In this document: piece after piece, positions 41,096 through 50,929 of the stretch
Position numbering within the stretch: position 1 is the stretch's first letter
How the letters are laid out: every line of letters starts with the position of its first letter
Origin: Paraneptunicella aestuarii
Lineage (GTDB): Bacteria > Pseudomonadota > Gammaproteobacteria > Enterobacterales > Alteromonadaceae
DNA length: 64,000 bases
Assembly: GCF_019900845.1 (NCBI RefSeq)
Contig: NZ_CP074570.1
Span: 4,154,001 to 4,218,000 of the forward strand
Direction: 5' to 3'
Made by a program: the position numbers and the translations under genes
The notes under the pieces: model-generated
The model's database searches: none
The model's input: the letters and a program-made list of their open reading frames with translations, nothing else
Told to the model about the DNA's origin: nothing

Positions 41096-43798
41096 CTACT
41101 CTAAAGACAATAACAGGTCATCCATAATTTTTACGTTTAATGTTCCAGAATCGCCAAACTGCCATGCATCCGCTTTATCACCTAACTCGCGATAAGTCCC
41201 TTCACCACTAATATCCCAAGTGGTCACATACACATTTGTCCCTCTCCAGGTTGGAATGCCTAACTCTTCTCCCTGATATAAAAGACGGATCTGCTTATTC
41301 TCCTTATCAACACTCACTTTCGGCGCAATACCCGCCCTTTCACCTTGCCGTGACGGATTCCGAGCATTAGTGCCAAATAAGTAATTCCCCCATCCATACA
41401 CAACATTGCCTAATTCCCAATCTAATCCGTTAGGCATAACCCCGCCGATTTCCGGCAGCTCCCTGGCTCCCGTCACAGTGGAAAAATCAAAGAAAATAGT
41501 AAACGCGACATTATCGAAGCCATTGGATGGCCCCCACACGTCAGAGATTTGCTGCATAGTCAGTACCAGCTCCAGATTCGCGCCCGCCGCTTTTGCATCC
41601 ACAGCCAGAATGTCCATTTGGCGCTGACTATTGGCATGTTGAGGTTGTTGATACAAACCATTCAAGCCTTTGTCGTCATTAACCGGATCTTGCTTACTGG
41701 ATTCAACCTCTGGTCTAGTCACTAACGTAGTGAAGATCTGGCGATTAGAAGTCACACCCAACTCAGGTGCATACACTTCGAGACTATATTCATTCTTACC
41801 CCAATTACGCACTGGCAGGGTGAAATCAAAACGTCCTTGTGAGTTGGCTTGCAGCTTTCTGGCTCTGTCGAGATTGCCGTTCAAAATCAACAACAACTCA
41901 ACATTAGGTTCGGTAACACTGCCACTAATTTGAATATCACGGTCAAACACCTCACCATCAATGTTATCATCAAGCACGATAGTAATATCGTCATTGCGGC
42001 TAGATAGCTGGCGAGATAACTCTTCCGTAGCATCACCGTTTTCTTGCTGTTGGCTATTCTTCAAAACAACAATGGATTTAGCTGGCAACACCATATTTAA
42101 CGTTCCGCCAGAGCTAACCAGAGGAACCTGAACATTACCTTCTTTAAATAATATCTCGGGAGTCATTCCACTGGTAAACCCGGAAGCCAAATGATTCACC
42201 AAGGTGCTATGAGAAGCGGTATTCATTAACACCAGCACATTGTCGCCCTGATACTGTCGACGGAATGCTAATATGCCCGAACCTGTGTCAGTCGCGTGTA
42301 GAACCTTTAATGTTCCGCGGCTCAACACCTTGTTGGCTTTACGCACCTCAGCCAGCTTTTGAATAAAGCGGAACATTTCCGATTGAGTATCGAAATGATC
42401 CTGCTCAGCCAAATAGCCACCTTTAAACATGGCTCTACGGCTTTCACGCATGGCTTGCTCAGAACCCTGATAAATCACCGGAATACCGGGAATCGTAAAT
42501 ATCAGCGACAACGCCTGTTTAAAATCAGGCAAACTGCCGCTGGAAAGAAAACGCTTAACGTCGTGGTTATCAACAAAATTAGGCACTATGTAAGGGTTGG
42601 GAAACTGCATATGTTGTTCTAAACGATAGGCCAAATAGCTGGGAGGCTTGCCCTCGGCAAACACACGGTCGATTTCGTTATATAAAGGGAAACCAATAAC
42701 AGAATTAAACTCAGGCTTGTCTTTGCTGCCATAAAAGCTTTTCAGTGATTTTTCACCACTGTCCTGAAAGGGTTTGGACACGTCATACACTTCACCAAAT
42801 GCCAGAAAATCCTCTTTCCCCAGCTTTTTAGCATGAGCATAAATACCATCATCGTCATGGAAGAAACGATTCCAGAAAGCGTGATCGACGTACTTCACCG
42901 TATCGACCCGATAAGCATCAACGCCGGCTTTTTCAATCCAGTCGCGGTATATCTCTTTGAAAGCCGTTATCACTTCCGGATTTTCAGTGTTGATATCCGC
43001 CAAATTCGCCAATTGATAATTAGTGACCTGATGCTTGTCGTCAAAATCCAGAATACTGGGCGTCCAATGGTAGATACCCGCTTTTTCATGTTCAGGATCC
43101 AAACGATTAATTTTGTCGAAAGGAGCTTGTTCTGGCGCAGCAAATTTTCCGGTTTCAAATAACTCGAAATTCGCTGCCGTGTCATCAGGGTCGTACTCTT
43201 TTCCTTGTTCATTCCCCTCTTTATTTGCATTTGCCCGATACCCAAAATAAGGTGCAGTATGGTTAACCACAATATCCTGAATCAGGTACATACCGCGTTG
43301 ATGCAGGGATTTAGACAATATTTGGTAGTCTTGCAAAGTGCCGTAATGCTCATCTACCTTACTAAAATCGCGAGCCCAATAACCATGATAACCACCATAG
43401 CTCGACTCATTACTCCACCATAAATTGGCCACTGGCGGCGTTAGCCACACCGACGTAGCACCCAACTCCTGAATATAATCGAGTTTTTCCGTAATACCGG
43501 GAATATCACCGCCGCTGTAATGGCTCTCTTTGGCAGGATTATATTCGCCCATTCCCTGATCATTATTGCTTGGGTCGCCGTCATTAAAGCGGTCAATCAT
43601 CAAGAAGTAGATAATCTGATCTCGCCAATCAGGGGAAGCGACATGCAAAGCATCAGAAGTACAGTCAGAAGCTGTTAAGCAAGGTGTTTCCTTTGTTCCC
43701 GAAGCCGTTTCTTTTGGAGGTGGTGTGCAAGCCGTTATTGCCATAACACTGGCAGCCATGCCAATAGCCAATGTATAAGACCTGATCTGTGTTCCCAT
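41096..43798 (-). CDS. Lipoprotein alpha-amylase (GH13)
   Basis: This 900-residue protein has a lipoprotein signal (LAIGMAASVMAITAC, Cys near 24). The GH13 domain has YFLMIDRFNDGD (~65), SYGGYHGYWARD (~130) and DIVVNHTAP. The nucleophile is D299 in DAYRVDTVKY, the acid/base E336 in AFGEVYD and the third acid D413 in VDNHD. A beta domain and an Ig-like region (~600-690) follow. The C-terminal ~200 residues resemble the glucodextranase-type surface domain. Probably outer-membrane anchored, cutting extracellular starch. It is larger than simple amylases. Confidence 0.92.
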   Translation of the reverse strand: MGTQIRSYTLAIGMAASVMAITACTPPPKETASGTKETPCLTASDCTSDALHVASPDWRDQIIYFLMIDRFNDGDPSNNDQGMGEYNPAKESHYSGGDIPGITEKLDYIQELGATSVWLTPPVANLWWSNESSYGGYHGYWARDFSKVDEHYGTLQDYQILSKSLHQRGMYLIQDIVVNHTAPYFGYRANANKEGNEQGKEYDPDDTAANFELFETGKFAAPEQAPFDKINRLDPEHEKAGIYHWTPSILDFDDKHQVTNYQLANLADINTENPEVITAFKEIYRDWIEKAGVDAYRVDTVKYVDHAFWNRFFHDDDGIYAHAKKLGKEDFLAFGEVYDVSKPFQDSGEKSLKSFYGSKDKPEFNSVIGFPLYNEIDRVFAEGKPPSYLAYRLEQHMQFPNPYIVPNFVDNHDVKRFLSSGSLPDFKQALSLIFTIPGIPVIYQGSEQAMRESRRAMFKGGYLAEQDHFDTQSEMFRFIQKLAEVRKANKVLSRGTLKVLHATDTGSGILAFRRQYQGDNVLVLMNTASHSTLVNHLASGFTSGMTPEILFKEGNVQVPLVSSGGTLNMVLPAKSIVVLKNSQQQENGDATEELSRQLSSRNDDITIVLDDNIDGEVFDRDIQISGSVTEPNVELLLILNGNLDRARKLQANSQGRFDFTLPVRNWGKNEYSLEVYAPELGVTSNRQIFTTLVTRPEVESSKQDPVNDDKGLNGLYQQPQHANSQRQMDILAVDAKAAGANLELVLTMQQISDVWGPSNGFDNVAFTIFFDFSTVTGARELPEIGGVMPNGLDWELGNVVYGWGNYLFGTNARNPSRQGERAGIAPKVSVDKENKQIRLLYQGEELGIPTWRGTNVYVTTWDISGEGTYRELGDKADAWQFGDSGTLNVKIMDDLLLSLE

Positions 43799-44107
43799 TA
43801 AATGCCCCTGATAGATGTCACATTGTCTATTTCACCGACAATTTCTATGCATGTGAAATTTCCGTAGGGGTTTACTTTAGGGAGAGCTTAAACATATTTC
43901 CAGCAAAAGGATCATTCAAACGTATGCATTTGAGCAATCAAGGATTCTAAAGCAAAATCTCAAGCAAACATGCTTCTAGCTTGGCACTTTTTTATCCAGT
44001 GAATTATAGTTAGCAGCGGTAGGGAATTTTCCCCCTGCTAATTAATGCAAATACAACCCAAAGCCCAAATAAAATAAGATTCAAATAAAACAAATGGATG
44101 CACATTC
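43799..44107. other. 309-bp divergent region between amylase and phosphatase genes
   Basis: No gene. A TAGCAG...CTGCTA inverted repeat with an inner GGGAATTTTCCC core lies at 44011-44040. The amylase promoter should be near 43850. Confidence 0.5.
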
Positions 44108-45703
44108 ATGAATAAGCCATTCTTACAGCTCGCCTGTGCAATTAGTCTTATTGGTACAAGCTTTTCCAGCCTCGCAGATTCTTCCGTTTCAATCCCCACA
44201 ACCAATCAGCAATATGCCAGTTACGTGATACTGGGGCAGGCTCCCGACGGTAGTAATGTGGCTTTGGCGAGAACAGTCATTGACACTGGTTTAGATTGCC
44301 CAACCCTATTAGCCGAAGGCAGTAAAACGCCGATATCCATGATCACGCGTGATAACCCCAATCACTTTTCAGTAATGGTGTGCGAAGCCTTGGTCAATTT
44401 CGACACCAGCTATCAAATTCAGTTTTCCAACAAATCCATTGCCCTTCCTGTCGTCAAATCCAACCCAGAGCATATTCAGGTATTTGGTGATACAGGTTGT
44501 AAGTTATCAAAACCGGGGAAATCCGGCGGTTGTTACTTCAACTCCCCCGCCATTCCGTTCAAGATCATGGCCGATAAAGGAGCCAGAAAAAATCCAGATT
44601 TAGTGCTGCATATGGGCGATTTCAACTACCGTGGCACATCGGGTAAAACCCACTTTACTCAAAAAGATACCGATGGAAAATTAAGCCAACAAGTACAATG
44701 GCCTTATGATGCGGGTGATGGTTTGAGCCAGGCAGAACAATGCGGGCAAGCTCCCGGCACACCGTTTTATTCGCAATCAGCACAGAACTCAAACCGCCCT
44801 GATATTTGGCGCAACTGGCACGACGATGTATTCAAACCCGCCGGTAAGCTGATGCTAACCGCTCCATGGTTGGTAGCACGCGGAAATCATGAACTGTGCA
44901 GCCGCGCAGGCCCAGGCTACTTCTACTTTATGGATCCTCATTCCAACCTGATTGCTGGCGACCAACAAATGAGTTGCCCAACGCCGGATATAAATAAAGG
45001 CGCAATGGCAAACAGCCTGCAAATTCCCAGCTACAAAGTCAGCTTTAATAATCTGGATGTCGTAGTTGTCGATTCCGCCAATGCGTGCGACAGCTACACC
45101 AATTCACCATTTGAAGCGGTTTACAAAAAGGTGATGCTAGATGTAAACACTCTAGCTAAAAATGATGCTCAACCGACATGGCTAGTCACTCACCGTCCGA
45201 TCTGGGGTATCGACAGCTACGAAGCCAACACCAGCACAGGCTGCACAAGTAAAGATCAATACGCTTGTATCAACCAAATGATGCAAACGGCGATAAAAAG
45301 CCTTCCTTCCCAAGCGTTGCCTGCCAGCATCGACCTGATCCTGACCGGACACATGCACAAATTTGAAAGCGTCAGCTTCCCCGGCAGTAACCGCCCCCCC
45401 TCGTTAATTATCGGTTCAAGCGGCGTAGAACTGTCAAATTCAGCGCCCTATGGTGCAACGCAAACCACCATAGATAACCTTCCCGCAACGGTGCTAAGCA
45501 CCAGCTCAAGCATCACCTATAAAGGCAAAACACAGCCAGCTTTTGGTTATATGTCGATAAAACTGGATAACAAAGGCGGATGGAAAGGAGAACTTCACGG
45601 CGCCGAGCAAGACAGGGTTCTGGTCAAATGCAGCAGCGAACAAAACCTGGCTCAAGGCGTCTGTGAACTGGATAAGAATGTTGGGGTTGTAACGGGGATA
45701 TAA
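44108..45703 (+). CDS. Secreted metallophosphatase (purple acid phosphatase-like)
   Basis: This 531-residue protein has a signal peptide (MNKPFLQLACAISLIGTSFSSLADS). Metal ligand motifs are VFGDTGC (~138), LHMGDFNYRG (~177), ARGNHELC (~260), LVTHRPIWG (~360) and LTGHMHKFE (~420), the five blocks of calcineurin-like phosphoesterases. Many Cys residues suggest disulfides. It likely releases phosphate from organic esters in the periplasm or outside. Start ATG follows AATGGATGC. Confidence 0.88.
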   Translation: MNKPFLQLACAISLIGTSFSSLADSSVSIPTTNQQYASYVILGQAPDGSNVALARTVIDTGLDCPTLLAEGSKTPISMITRDNPNHFSVMVCEALVNFDTSYQIQFSNKSIALPVVKSNPEHIQVFGDTGCKLSKPGKSGGCYFNSPAIPFKIMADKGARKNPDLVLHMGDFNYRGTSGKTHFTQKDTDGKLSQQVQWPYDAGDGLSQAEQCGQAPGTPFYSQSAQNSNRPDIWRNWHDDVFKPAGKLMLTAPWLVARGNHELCSRAGPGYFYFMDPHSNLIAGDQQMSCPTPDINKGAMANSLQIPSYKVSFNNLDVVVVDSANACDSYTNSPFEAVYKKVMLDVNTLAKNDAQPTWLVTHRPIWGIDSYEANTSTGCTSKDQYACINQMMQTAIKSLPSQALPASIDLILTGHMHKFESVSFPGSNRPPSLIIGSSGVELSNSAPYGATQTTIDNLPATVLSTSSSITYKGKTQPAFGYMSIKLDNKGGWKGELHGAEQDRVLVKCSSEQNLAQGVCELDKNVGVVTGI

Positions 45704-45779
45704 AAAGGTGTTATACGCTTTTGATAAAGTAGATTGCCCTACTTGTTCACCCTATTAACACAATAGAGGACTTCAAATA

Positions 45780-46169
45780 GTGAAGAAAATTCATTCTGCA
45801 CTTTTGGTCTGCATTACCATGACATTTAGCGTTGCATCAAAAGCAGAGAGCAATTGTGAACCATTTAACAGCGCCAGATTTGATGTGGCTAAGAAAAAGT
45901 TTGAGAACTATGTTTCAGGCAAAGACCGCCCTTATGAAACGACAGAGGAATATTTCCTTTCTCAACCAGCAATGTTAAAAGCTCGCGCTCTTGACGAAAA
46001 AATGCGTAATACCCCAGGAATGAGTGAAGAGACTATTCATTCAGAAATGAAGTTGTTAGAACAAGAACTACAAGAAGAGCTGACAAATGCAAAACAGAAA
46101 CAGTCTGAATATCTAGGCGTGCCTGTCGAAAATGTTGATGCATTTATTCATTGTATGAGTTCACACTAA
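45780..46169 (+). CDS. Small secreted helical protein of unknown function
   Basis: A GTG start gives 129 residues. A signal peptide (HSALLVCITMTFSVASKAES) precedes a helical, charged mature protein with two Cys (NCEPF near 25 and HCMSSH at the C-terminus). A MKLLEQELQEELTNAKQKQ coiled coil is present. It follows the phosphatase by 76 bp and may be co-transcribed. The family is not recognised. Confidence 0.65.
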   Translation: MKKIHSALLVCITMTFSVASKAESNCEPFNSARFDVAKKKFENYVSGKDRPYETTEEYFLSQPAMLKARALDEKMRNTPGMSEETIHSEMKLLEQELQEELTNAKQKQSEYLGVPVENVDAFIHCMSSH

Positions 46170-46213
46170 TACAGCTTTCTCTATTTTCAGTAACGATAAA
46201 TACTATCACCAAT

Positions 46214-46250
46214 AAAAAACGCCAAGGCATAACAGCCTTGGCGTTTTTTT
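46214..46250. terminator. Strong bidirectional terminator
   Basis: AAAAAACGCCAAGGC pairs with GCCTTGGCGTTTTTT around a 6-base loop. It sits between convergent genes and serves both. Confidence 0.95.
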
Positions 46251-46295
46251 AATTTCCAATCAATAGCTTTAATAAGCTATCCGCAACCTCTGCAA

Positions 46296-48452
46296 TTAAT
46301 GAACAATCGCCATTTCTTCCAGCAGGTTGGTTGCGCCGTCTACGTTTTCCATTACCCATAGCATGTAGCGGCTGTCTACGTGAATAGAGCGGTTAAGGTT
46401 GTCGTCGAAGTCCCAATCGCCGATGACGCTTTCAAATACGCCGTCGAACAGCAATCCAACCAGCTCAGCTTTACCATTCAAGGTTGGAGAACCTGAGTTA
46501 CCGCCGGTGGAATCAAGGGTGCTCAGGAAGTTCACCGGTACAGAATCCACAGGCGCATAGTAGTAATTGCCGTATTCTTTGTTTTTCACCAAGTCTAATA
46601 AGCGTTTAGGCGAATCAAAGGGGTCTTCACCGGTTTCTTTCTGCTCTAAACCGCGTAGCGTGGTGAATGGCAACATGAAGTTTCCATCTTTTGGTGAGTA
46701 ACCACGAACGTTACCGTAAGTCACACGCAATGTGCTGTTAGCGTCGGCATAAACCGGCTTACCGATGGATTGATTGTAAGCAATGATGGCTTCCATGTAT
46801 TTAGGACGCAAACTTTGGAACTGACCCGCAATAGCCTTCGCGCGTTTTTCCATTTCCATGTCGCTTTCGTAAGTGGCTACAGCCAACTGAATGAATGGGT
46901 CTTTACTGGCTTTAAACTCTTCCACAGAGGCATTCATCCACTGCAAACGAGTAGCTTCATCACCCAGTTTGGTGTTGGCATACATCTTATCCAGCTTCTT
47001 ATCTAACGCCTTTTCATTCGGCTTGCTCAAACCCATAAACTTGTCAAAAGCTGCGTCATGTTGTGATTTATCCAATGCCGCATAGGTCATCATAAAGTGT
47101 TTCAACGCAGCTTTATCAACCACCGGAGCATAGCTACTGGAAATACGCTTCAAACGCTCTTCAAAACGCTTCATATCACGTTCCTGGAAACCACTTTCGC
47201 GCTCCATGTCAGGTTTGGTTTTCTCATTTGCCAAGCGATACAGGTCTTTCGCAGAGGAGAACAAGGAAGTACGGCTCATGTATCCCATCACCAGATCTCG
47301 CTGCCAATACATTTGCTCTTTGGCAATAAGCTCGTTCAACTGCAGCATGATTTCGCCATACTTACTCATGCGAGCTTTGTCGGCTTTGATCCAGGCGTTC
47401 AGATCTTTCTCTAACTGATCTTTACGCTGTTGAAAATCACTGCGGCTATAGCTGTTTAACATGCTGCCGTAGTTTTTCGCATAGTTTGCCAAACGAGCCA
47501 TTTCACTTTCGTATTTAACGCGTTCATCCGAACCTTCTGCTGTCACGCTGGTAATGATGTCCATGAACTCTTCACGATACTTTTTCGCTGTCGGATATGA
47601 ATGACTGAAAGCATGGCGTACTTCCTCCGCTAAACGATAACGGTTAGTTCTGCCTGGATAGCCCGCAACCATAACGAAATCGCCATCATTCACGCCCTTC
47701 GCCGACACTTTTAAGAAGCTTTTGGGTACGTAAGGAATATTGTCTTCACTAAAATCGGCAGGTTTACCGTCTTTGCCAACGTAAGCACGATAAAAAGAAT
47801 AATCACCGGTGTGACGAGGCCACATCCAGTTATCAATATCGCCGCCATACTTACCTACTGAACCCGCAGGCGCATGAACCAAACGCACATCGCGAATAGC
47901 CAAGGCTTTCATCAAGTAGTATTCCAAACCACCATGAAAACTGGATACCTGGCAGCGATAATCAGTATCTTGCTCACATTCAGCTACCAATTCCTTACGC
48001 TTGTTTTCAATCGCTTCATAACGCTCAGCGCCCGTTAGTTTGCTGTCTAAAGAACCGGTGATTTTGGCAGTTACATCCACCACTTTCTCGGTAACATAAA
48101 CACGAGAACCCGGTGCAGCTTGCAATTCTTCACTAAGCGATTTTGCCAAAAAGCCTTTTTGAATCAGGTTATTATCAGCAGTAGAGTTATGCTGAATGCT
48201 ACCGTAGGCACAGTGGTGGTTAGTAATGACCAAACCTTTAGGAGAAACGAAAGAAGCAGTACATCCGCCTAAACTCACCACGGCATTCATTGGGAATTCG
48301 GTTAATTTGGAAATATTTTCAGGATTAATCTCCAAACCTTTTTCTTTCAGAATATTTTCCAATGCCGGAAGCTGATGAGGTTGCCACATGCCTTCATCAG
48401 CAACAGCTTGTGTTGCCAGAACAGCGGCGAACAGTGTCACCCATTTTTTCAT
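46296..48452 (-). CDS. S46-family dipeptidyl peptidase (DPP7-like)
   Basis: This 718-residue protein has a signal peptide (MKKWVTLFAAVLATQAVA). The chymotrypsin-like triad is the His in VITNHHCAYG (~80), the Asp in GGDIDNWMW (~220) and the Ser in GGNSGSP (S653). The residue 18 past the Ser is Gly (FDGVFE), which in characterised S46 enzymes marks DPP7 (hydrophobic P1) rather than DPP11 (acidic P1, Arg at this position). It removes dipeptides from peptide N-termini in the periplasm. Confidence 0.92.
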   Translation of the reverse strand: MKKWVTLFAAVLATQAVADEGMWQPHQLPALENILKEKGLEINPENISKLTEFPMNAVVSLGGCTASFVSPKGLVITNHHCAYGSIQHNSTADNNLIQKGFLAKSLSEELQAAPGSRVYVTEKVVDVTAKITGSLDSKLTGAERYEAIENKRKELVAECEQDTDYRCQVSSFHGGLEYYLMKALAIRDVRLVHAPAGSVGKYGGDIDNWMWPRHTGDYSFYRAYVGKDGKPADFSEDNIPYVPKSFLKVSAKGVNDGDFVMVAGYPGRTNRYRLAEEVRHAFSHSYPTAKKYREEFMDIITSVTAEGSDERVKYESEMARLANYAKNYGSMLNSYSRSDFQQRKDQLEKDLNAWIKADKARMSKYGEIMLQLNELIAKEQMYWQRDLVMGYMSRTSLFSSAKDLYRLANEKTKPDMERESGFQERDMKRFEERLKRISSSYAPVVDKAALKHFMMTYAALDKSQHDAAFDKFMGLSKPNEKALDKKLDKMYANTKLGDEATRLQWMNASVEEFKASKDPFIQLAVATYESDMEMEKRAKAIAGQFQSLRPKYMEAIIAYNQSIGKPVYADANSTLRVTYGNVRGYSPKDGNFMLPFTTLRGLEQKETGEDPFDSPKRLLDLVKNKEYGNYYYAPVDSVPVNFLSTLDSTGGNSGSPTLNGKAELVGLLFDGVFESVIGDWDFDDNLNRSIHVDSRYMLWVMENVDGATNLLEEMAIVH

Positions 48453-48577
48453 TATTATTGTTCCTGTCTAGATTAAAATCGCAGCAGTATACCAATCCGA
48501 AATGTTCACGAACATGGCAATGCGTTGAATGACCTTTTCATATAGGTAAGATTTTGTATGCAAATGTTTAAACTTGC

Positions 48578-49024
48578 TTAAAGGTTCAAGTCATATCCCA
48601 TCGCATCAACCAATGGCAATTTGCCTCGAACAAAAATCCCATTGCCACGCCCCACCTCTTTTTCACGGATATCGTAAACAATAGATTCAGCAATAAACTG
48701 GGTACGGCTCTGGCTAACCACTTTCCCCACGGCTCTGAAAATTCCGTCTTTAACCGGGCGCGTCAGATAAGTAGTAAATGACGAGGTCAATACAAAGAAC
48801 TCAGTATCCATTGAATTGGCAGCAAAGTAAGCTGCGTCATCCAGCATTTTGAAGTACACCGAGCCATGAACTGCATGCCCTGCGTGATGAAACTTTTCAC
48901 TTAACGGAATAACGATTTCCGCTTCACCTTTCGATACTTTGATGGTGGGATGATAGATTTCCTGATTGATTGGCGCAGCCAGATACATACTTTCTAGCGC
49001 TGAATAATGGGATTGATGACTCAT
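48578..49024 (-). CDS. Hotdog-fold thioesterase (PaaI/YiiD-like)
   Basis: This 148-residue protein has the hotdog thioesterase pattern: HHAGHAVHGSVYFKMLDDAAYFAANS (~45-70) with the HG.. helix, and SSFTTYLTRPVKDG (~82). The catalytic helix holds an Asp pair (MLDDAA). It hydrolyses an unknown acyl-CoA. It is a single gene. Confidence 0.8.
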   Translation of the reverse strand: MSHQSHYSALESMYLAAPINQEIYHPTIKVSKGEAEIVIPLSEKFHHAGHAVHGSVYFKMLDDAAYFAANSMDTEFFVLTSSFTTYLTRPVKDGIFRAVGKVVSQSRTQFIAESIVYDIREKEVGRGNGIFVRGKLPLVDAMGYDLNL

Positions 49025-49129
49025 ATCGGATTCTTATTTTTTGCAGTAGAAAAGAGGGTAAGGATTGTGGCATGGGTACTGAGCGGGAACAAGTAGCACT
49101 CTTTAACACGCAAAAAAATTGTAAATATA

Positions 49130-49858
49130 TCAAAGATATTTTTTAATTGCTGACTTTCTTAATATTGCCTTATGTGTATACACACCTTGATATGTTGCCC
49201 CCAACCAGTAAAACGACATGCTAGCAGCTAAACTCAGTAAAATAATAAATAGATAAAACCAATTAACGTTTTTTGACATATCAAATTCGGGCAGAGCGTA
49301 TACCACTAACCCTACCCACATAATTGAAACATAAAAGCTAACCAATTGATTTATTTTTGATACAGATAAGCTTGAAGGCCCCGTAAAAGCATGACTGATT
49401 TTATCTTTCCAGTGATCTCTATATTCATCCTTTTTTATAGTCTTTCTATCTTTTAAAAGCTCTCCGACCGATTTTAACTTATGCCTCTCAAGCTTGGTTT
49501 TATACAACGGTCCAATAACATCATCCTCTAAAGAAGTAACGTGGTTTTCCCAATTTTCTTGCCACTGTTTGCTACCTCTATTTACAAAAAACCAAGCAGC
49601 AGAAAAGGTGTATCCCAGACAAGATAAAATTACAGCCAATCCTTCTTTGATTTCAGAATTGGAAGATGCCAAAACAGCCATGTATCCCGCCAGAATTACC
49701 CCAATAAGAGTCCAAAAATAAGTAGCCCTTTTCCAGTAAAGTTCAATCTCAAATTTTCGAGTATCTAAAGCATGTTCCAAAGCCTTACTCTTTTTTTCCT
49801 TTGAAAAATGCTTGTGGTATTGCTCCTCTTCTAAAATTTCATCTTCTCTCTGATTCAT
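49130..49858 (-). CDS. Membrane protein of unknown function
   Basis: This 242-residue protein has four hydrophobic segments: FWTLIGVILAGYMAVL and LAVILSCLGYTFSAAWFF (~48-90), then VSFYVSIMWVGLVVYAL and YLFIILLSLAASMSFYW (~160-230). The N-terminus is acidic (NQREDEILEEEQ). A central cytoplasmic helical domain follows helix 2. It overlaps the DUF6445 gene by ATGA, so the two are coupled. It is more AT-rich than neighbours. Confidence 0.65.
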   Translation of the reverse strand: MNQREDEILEEEQYHKHFSKEKKSKALEHALDTRKFEIELYWKRATYFWTLIGVILAGYMAVLASSNSEIKEGLAVILSCLGYTFSAAWFFVNRGSKQWQENWENHVTSLEDDVIGPLYKTKLERHKLKSVGELLKDRKTIKKDEYRDHWKDKISHAFTGPSSLSVSKINQLVSFYVSIMWVGLVVYALPEFDMSKNVNWFYLFIILLSLAASMSFYWLGATYQGVYTHKAILRKSAIKKYL

Positions 49859-50610
49859 GCTTGTTCCTGCAATATCTTCAACTCAGCATTCAATGTTAAA
49901 CGCCCTGTTTTTGGGTCGTCACTCAACCCGGCGACATTAGGAATGTCACCCGAATGCAACAAATTACAAGGATACAAAACCGCACGATTAAACCAGGCTG
50001 GAACCGTATGAATACGCTCAAACAGGTTGGTATCACCCATAATGTATTCTGCTGCTGGCATACCTTCGGTACTGGCCTGAAGCTGCAAAGCTTGCTGATA
50101 CTCAAAAGCACGAGACTTGGATACGGTTTCAAAACCGGTTTTACGATGACGATAAAACGATGTGCCGCCTAACGGCTCTTTGAACAGATAATTCACCAAA
50201 GCAAACTTGCTTAAATCGGTAGAATCAAAATGCGGAATACATTGCATGGGCGACAGCTTGGCTGGTGGTACATTGGTTAACGAAAATGCCGTAAATCCCA
50301 ACTCAATACGATGCGGTCTATTGTCTAAATGCTGTTTAAGCAACAATCCAAGCTCTTCTTCTAGTACGGCTTTAACGCTTCCATCCAGCGTCTTACGCAA
50401 GCCAGGATAATAATCCTCAGGGCTTTGAGTAAAACCACCACTTTGTGCAGCCAAGGCTACTAATTTTTCAGGGTTATGCCAGAAATTATCAATAACAAGC
50501 ACAGGGCTCTGTTCTTCACCAACATAACTTACACACACAGAGCATTCTGCGTTTAAATGAAAGTCGTCATCACTTGCCAATGTTGAATCCAAACGGCTTT
50601 TTGAGCTCAT
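49855..50610 (-). CDS. DUF6445 family protein (2OG-oxygenase-like)
   Basis: This 251-residue protein resembles DUF6445: SPVLVIDNFWHNPEKLVALA near residue 38, PAKLSPMQCIPHFDSTDLSKFALVNYLF (~115-142, with H.D), GGTSFYRHRKTG, and LYPCNLLHSGDIPN (a His near 220). The spaced H.D...H triad suggests an iron/2-oxoglutarate-type fold. In Alteromonadales such genes accompany TonB receptors and tryptophan halogenases; here it is paired with a membrane protein. Confidence 0.75.
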   Translation of the reverse strand: MSSKSRLDSTLASDDDFHLNAECSVCVSYVGEEQSPVLVIDNFWHNPEKLVALAAQSGGFTQSPEDYYPGLRKTLDGSVKAVLEEELGLLLKQHLDNRPHRIELGFTAFSLTNVPPAKLSPMQCIPHFDSTDLSKFALVNYLFKEPLGGTSFYRHRKTGFETVSKSRAFEYQQALQLQASTEGMPAAEYIMGDTNLFERIHTVPAWFNRAVLYPCNLLHSGDIPNVAGLSDDPKTGRLTLNAELKILQEQA

Positions 50611-50762
50611 AGAACACCTTATTATTGTTGTTTTAAAGTCTTACCACCTTAACAAAAACATAATGCGGGCGTTTTCGGGAGTCAAATAAACATACCGAGA
50701 TAGAAACAAGAAAGCGGAAGGAATTCGGGACGAAGAAAAGCAATAACGAATAGAAAGGCAAA

Positions 50763-50790
50763 ATGAAGCCGCTTATTACAACGGCTTCAT
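50763..50790 (-). terminator. Hairpin downstream of the GST-like gene
   Basis: ATGAAGCCG / CGGCTTCAT form a 9-bp stem around a 10-base loop and are followed on the minus strand by TTTTGCC. It is a weak intrinsic terminator for the gene ending at 50930. Confidence 0.55.
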
Positions 50791-50834
50791 CTACATAACG
50801 GTTCCAAATAATCAGTCACCTACAGAAAGAGGGG

Positions 50835-50890
50835 AGCAGCCCCTCAGCCGCAAGGGATTGATTTACGGCGAGTCTGCGTTCAATTTCTGT
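50835..50890 (-). repeat. Dispersed intergenic repeat, copy B
   Basis: Read on the minus strand it shows ACAGAAATTGAACGCAGACTCGC and later CCTTGCGGCTGAGGGGCTGCT, matching copy A at 37154-37245 in opposite orientation but with a shorter spacer. Confidence 0.6.
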
Positions 50891-50929
50891 TGGTGACTTG
50901 CAGTTATGCGCACTTATTTAGAGGACTTG

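Larger units (their letters stand above)
50611..50929. other. 319-bp intergenic region
   Basis: No gene. It holds the hairpin at 50763-50790, the dispersed repeat copy B at 50835-50890 and a short GGGG-AGCAG-CCCC hairpin near 50831. Confidence 0.55.
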
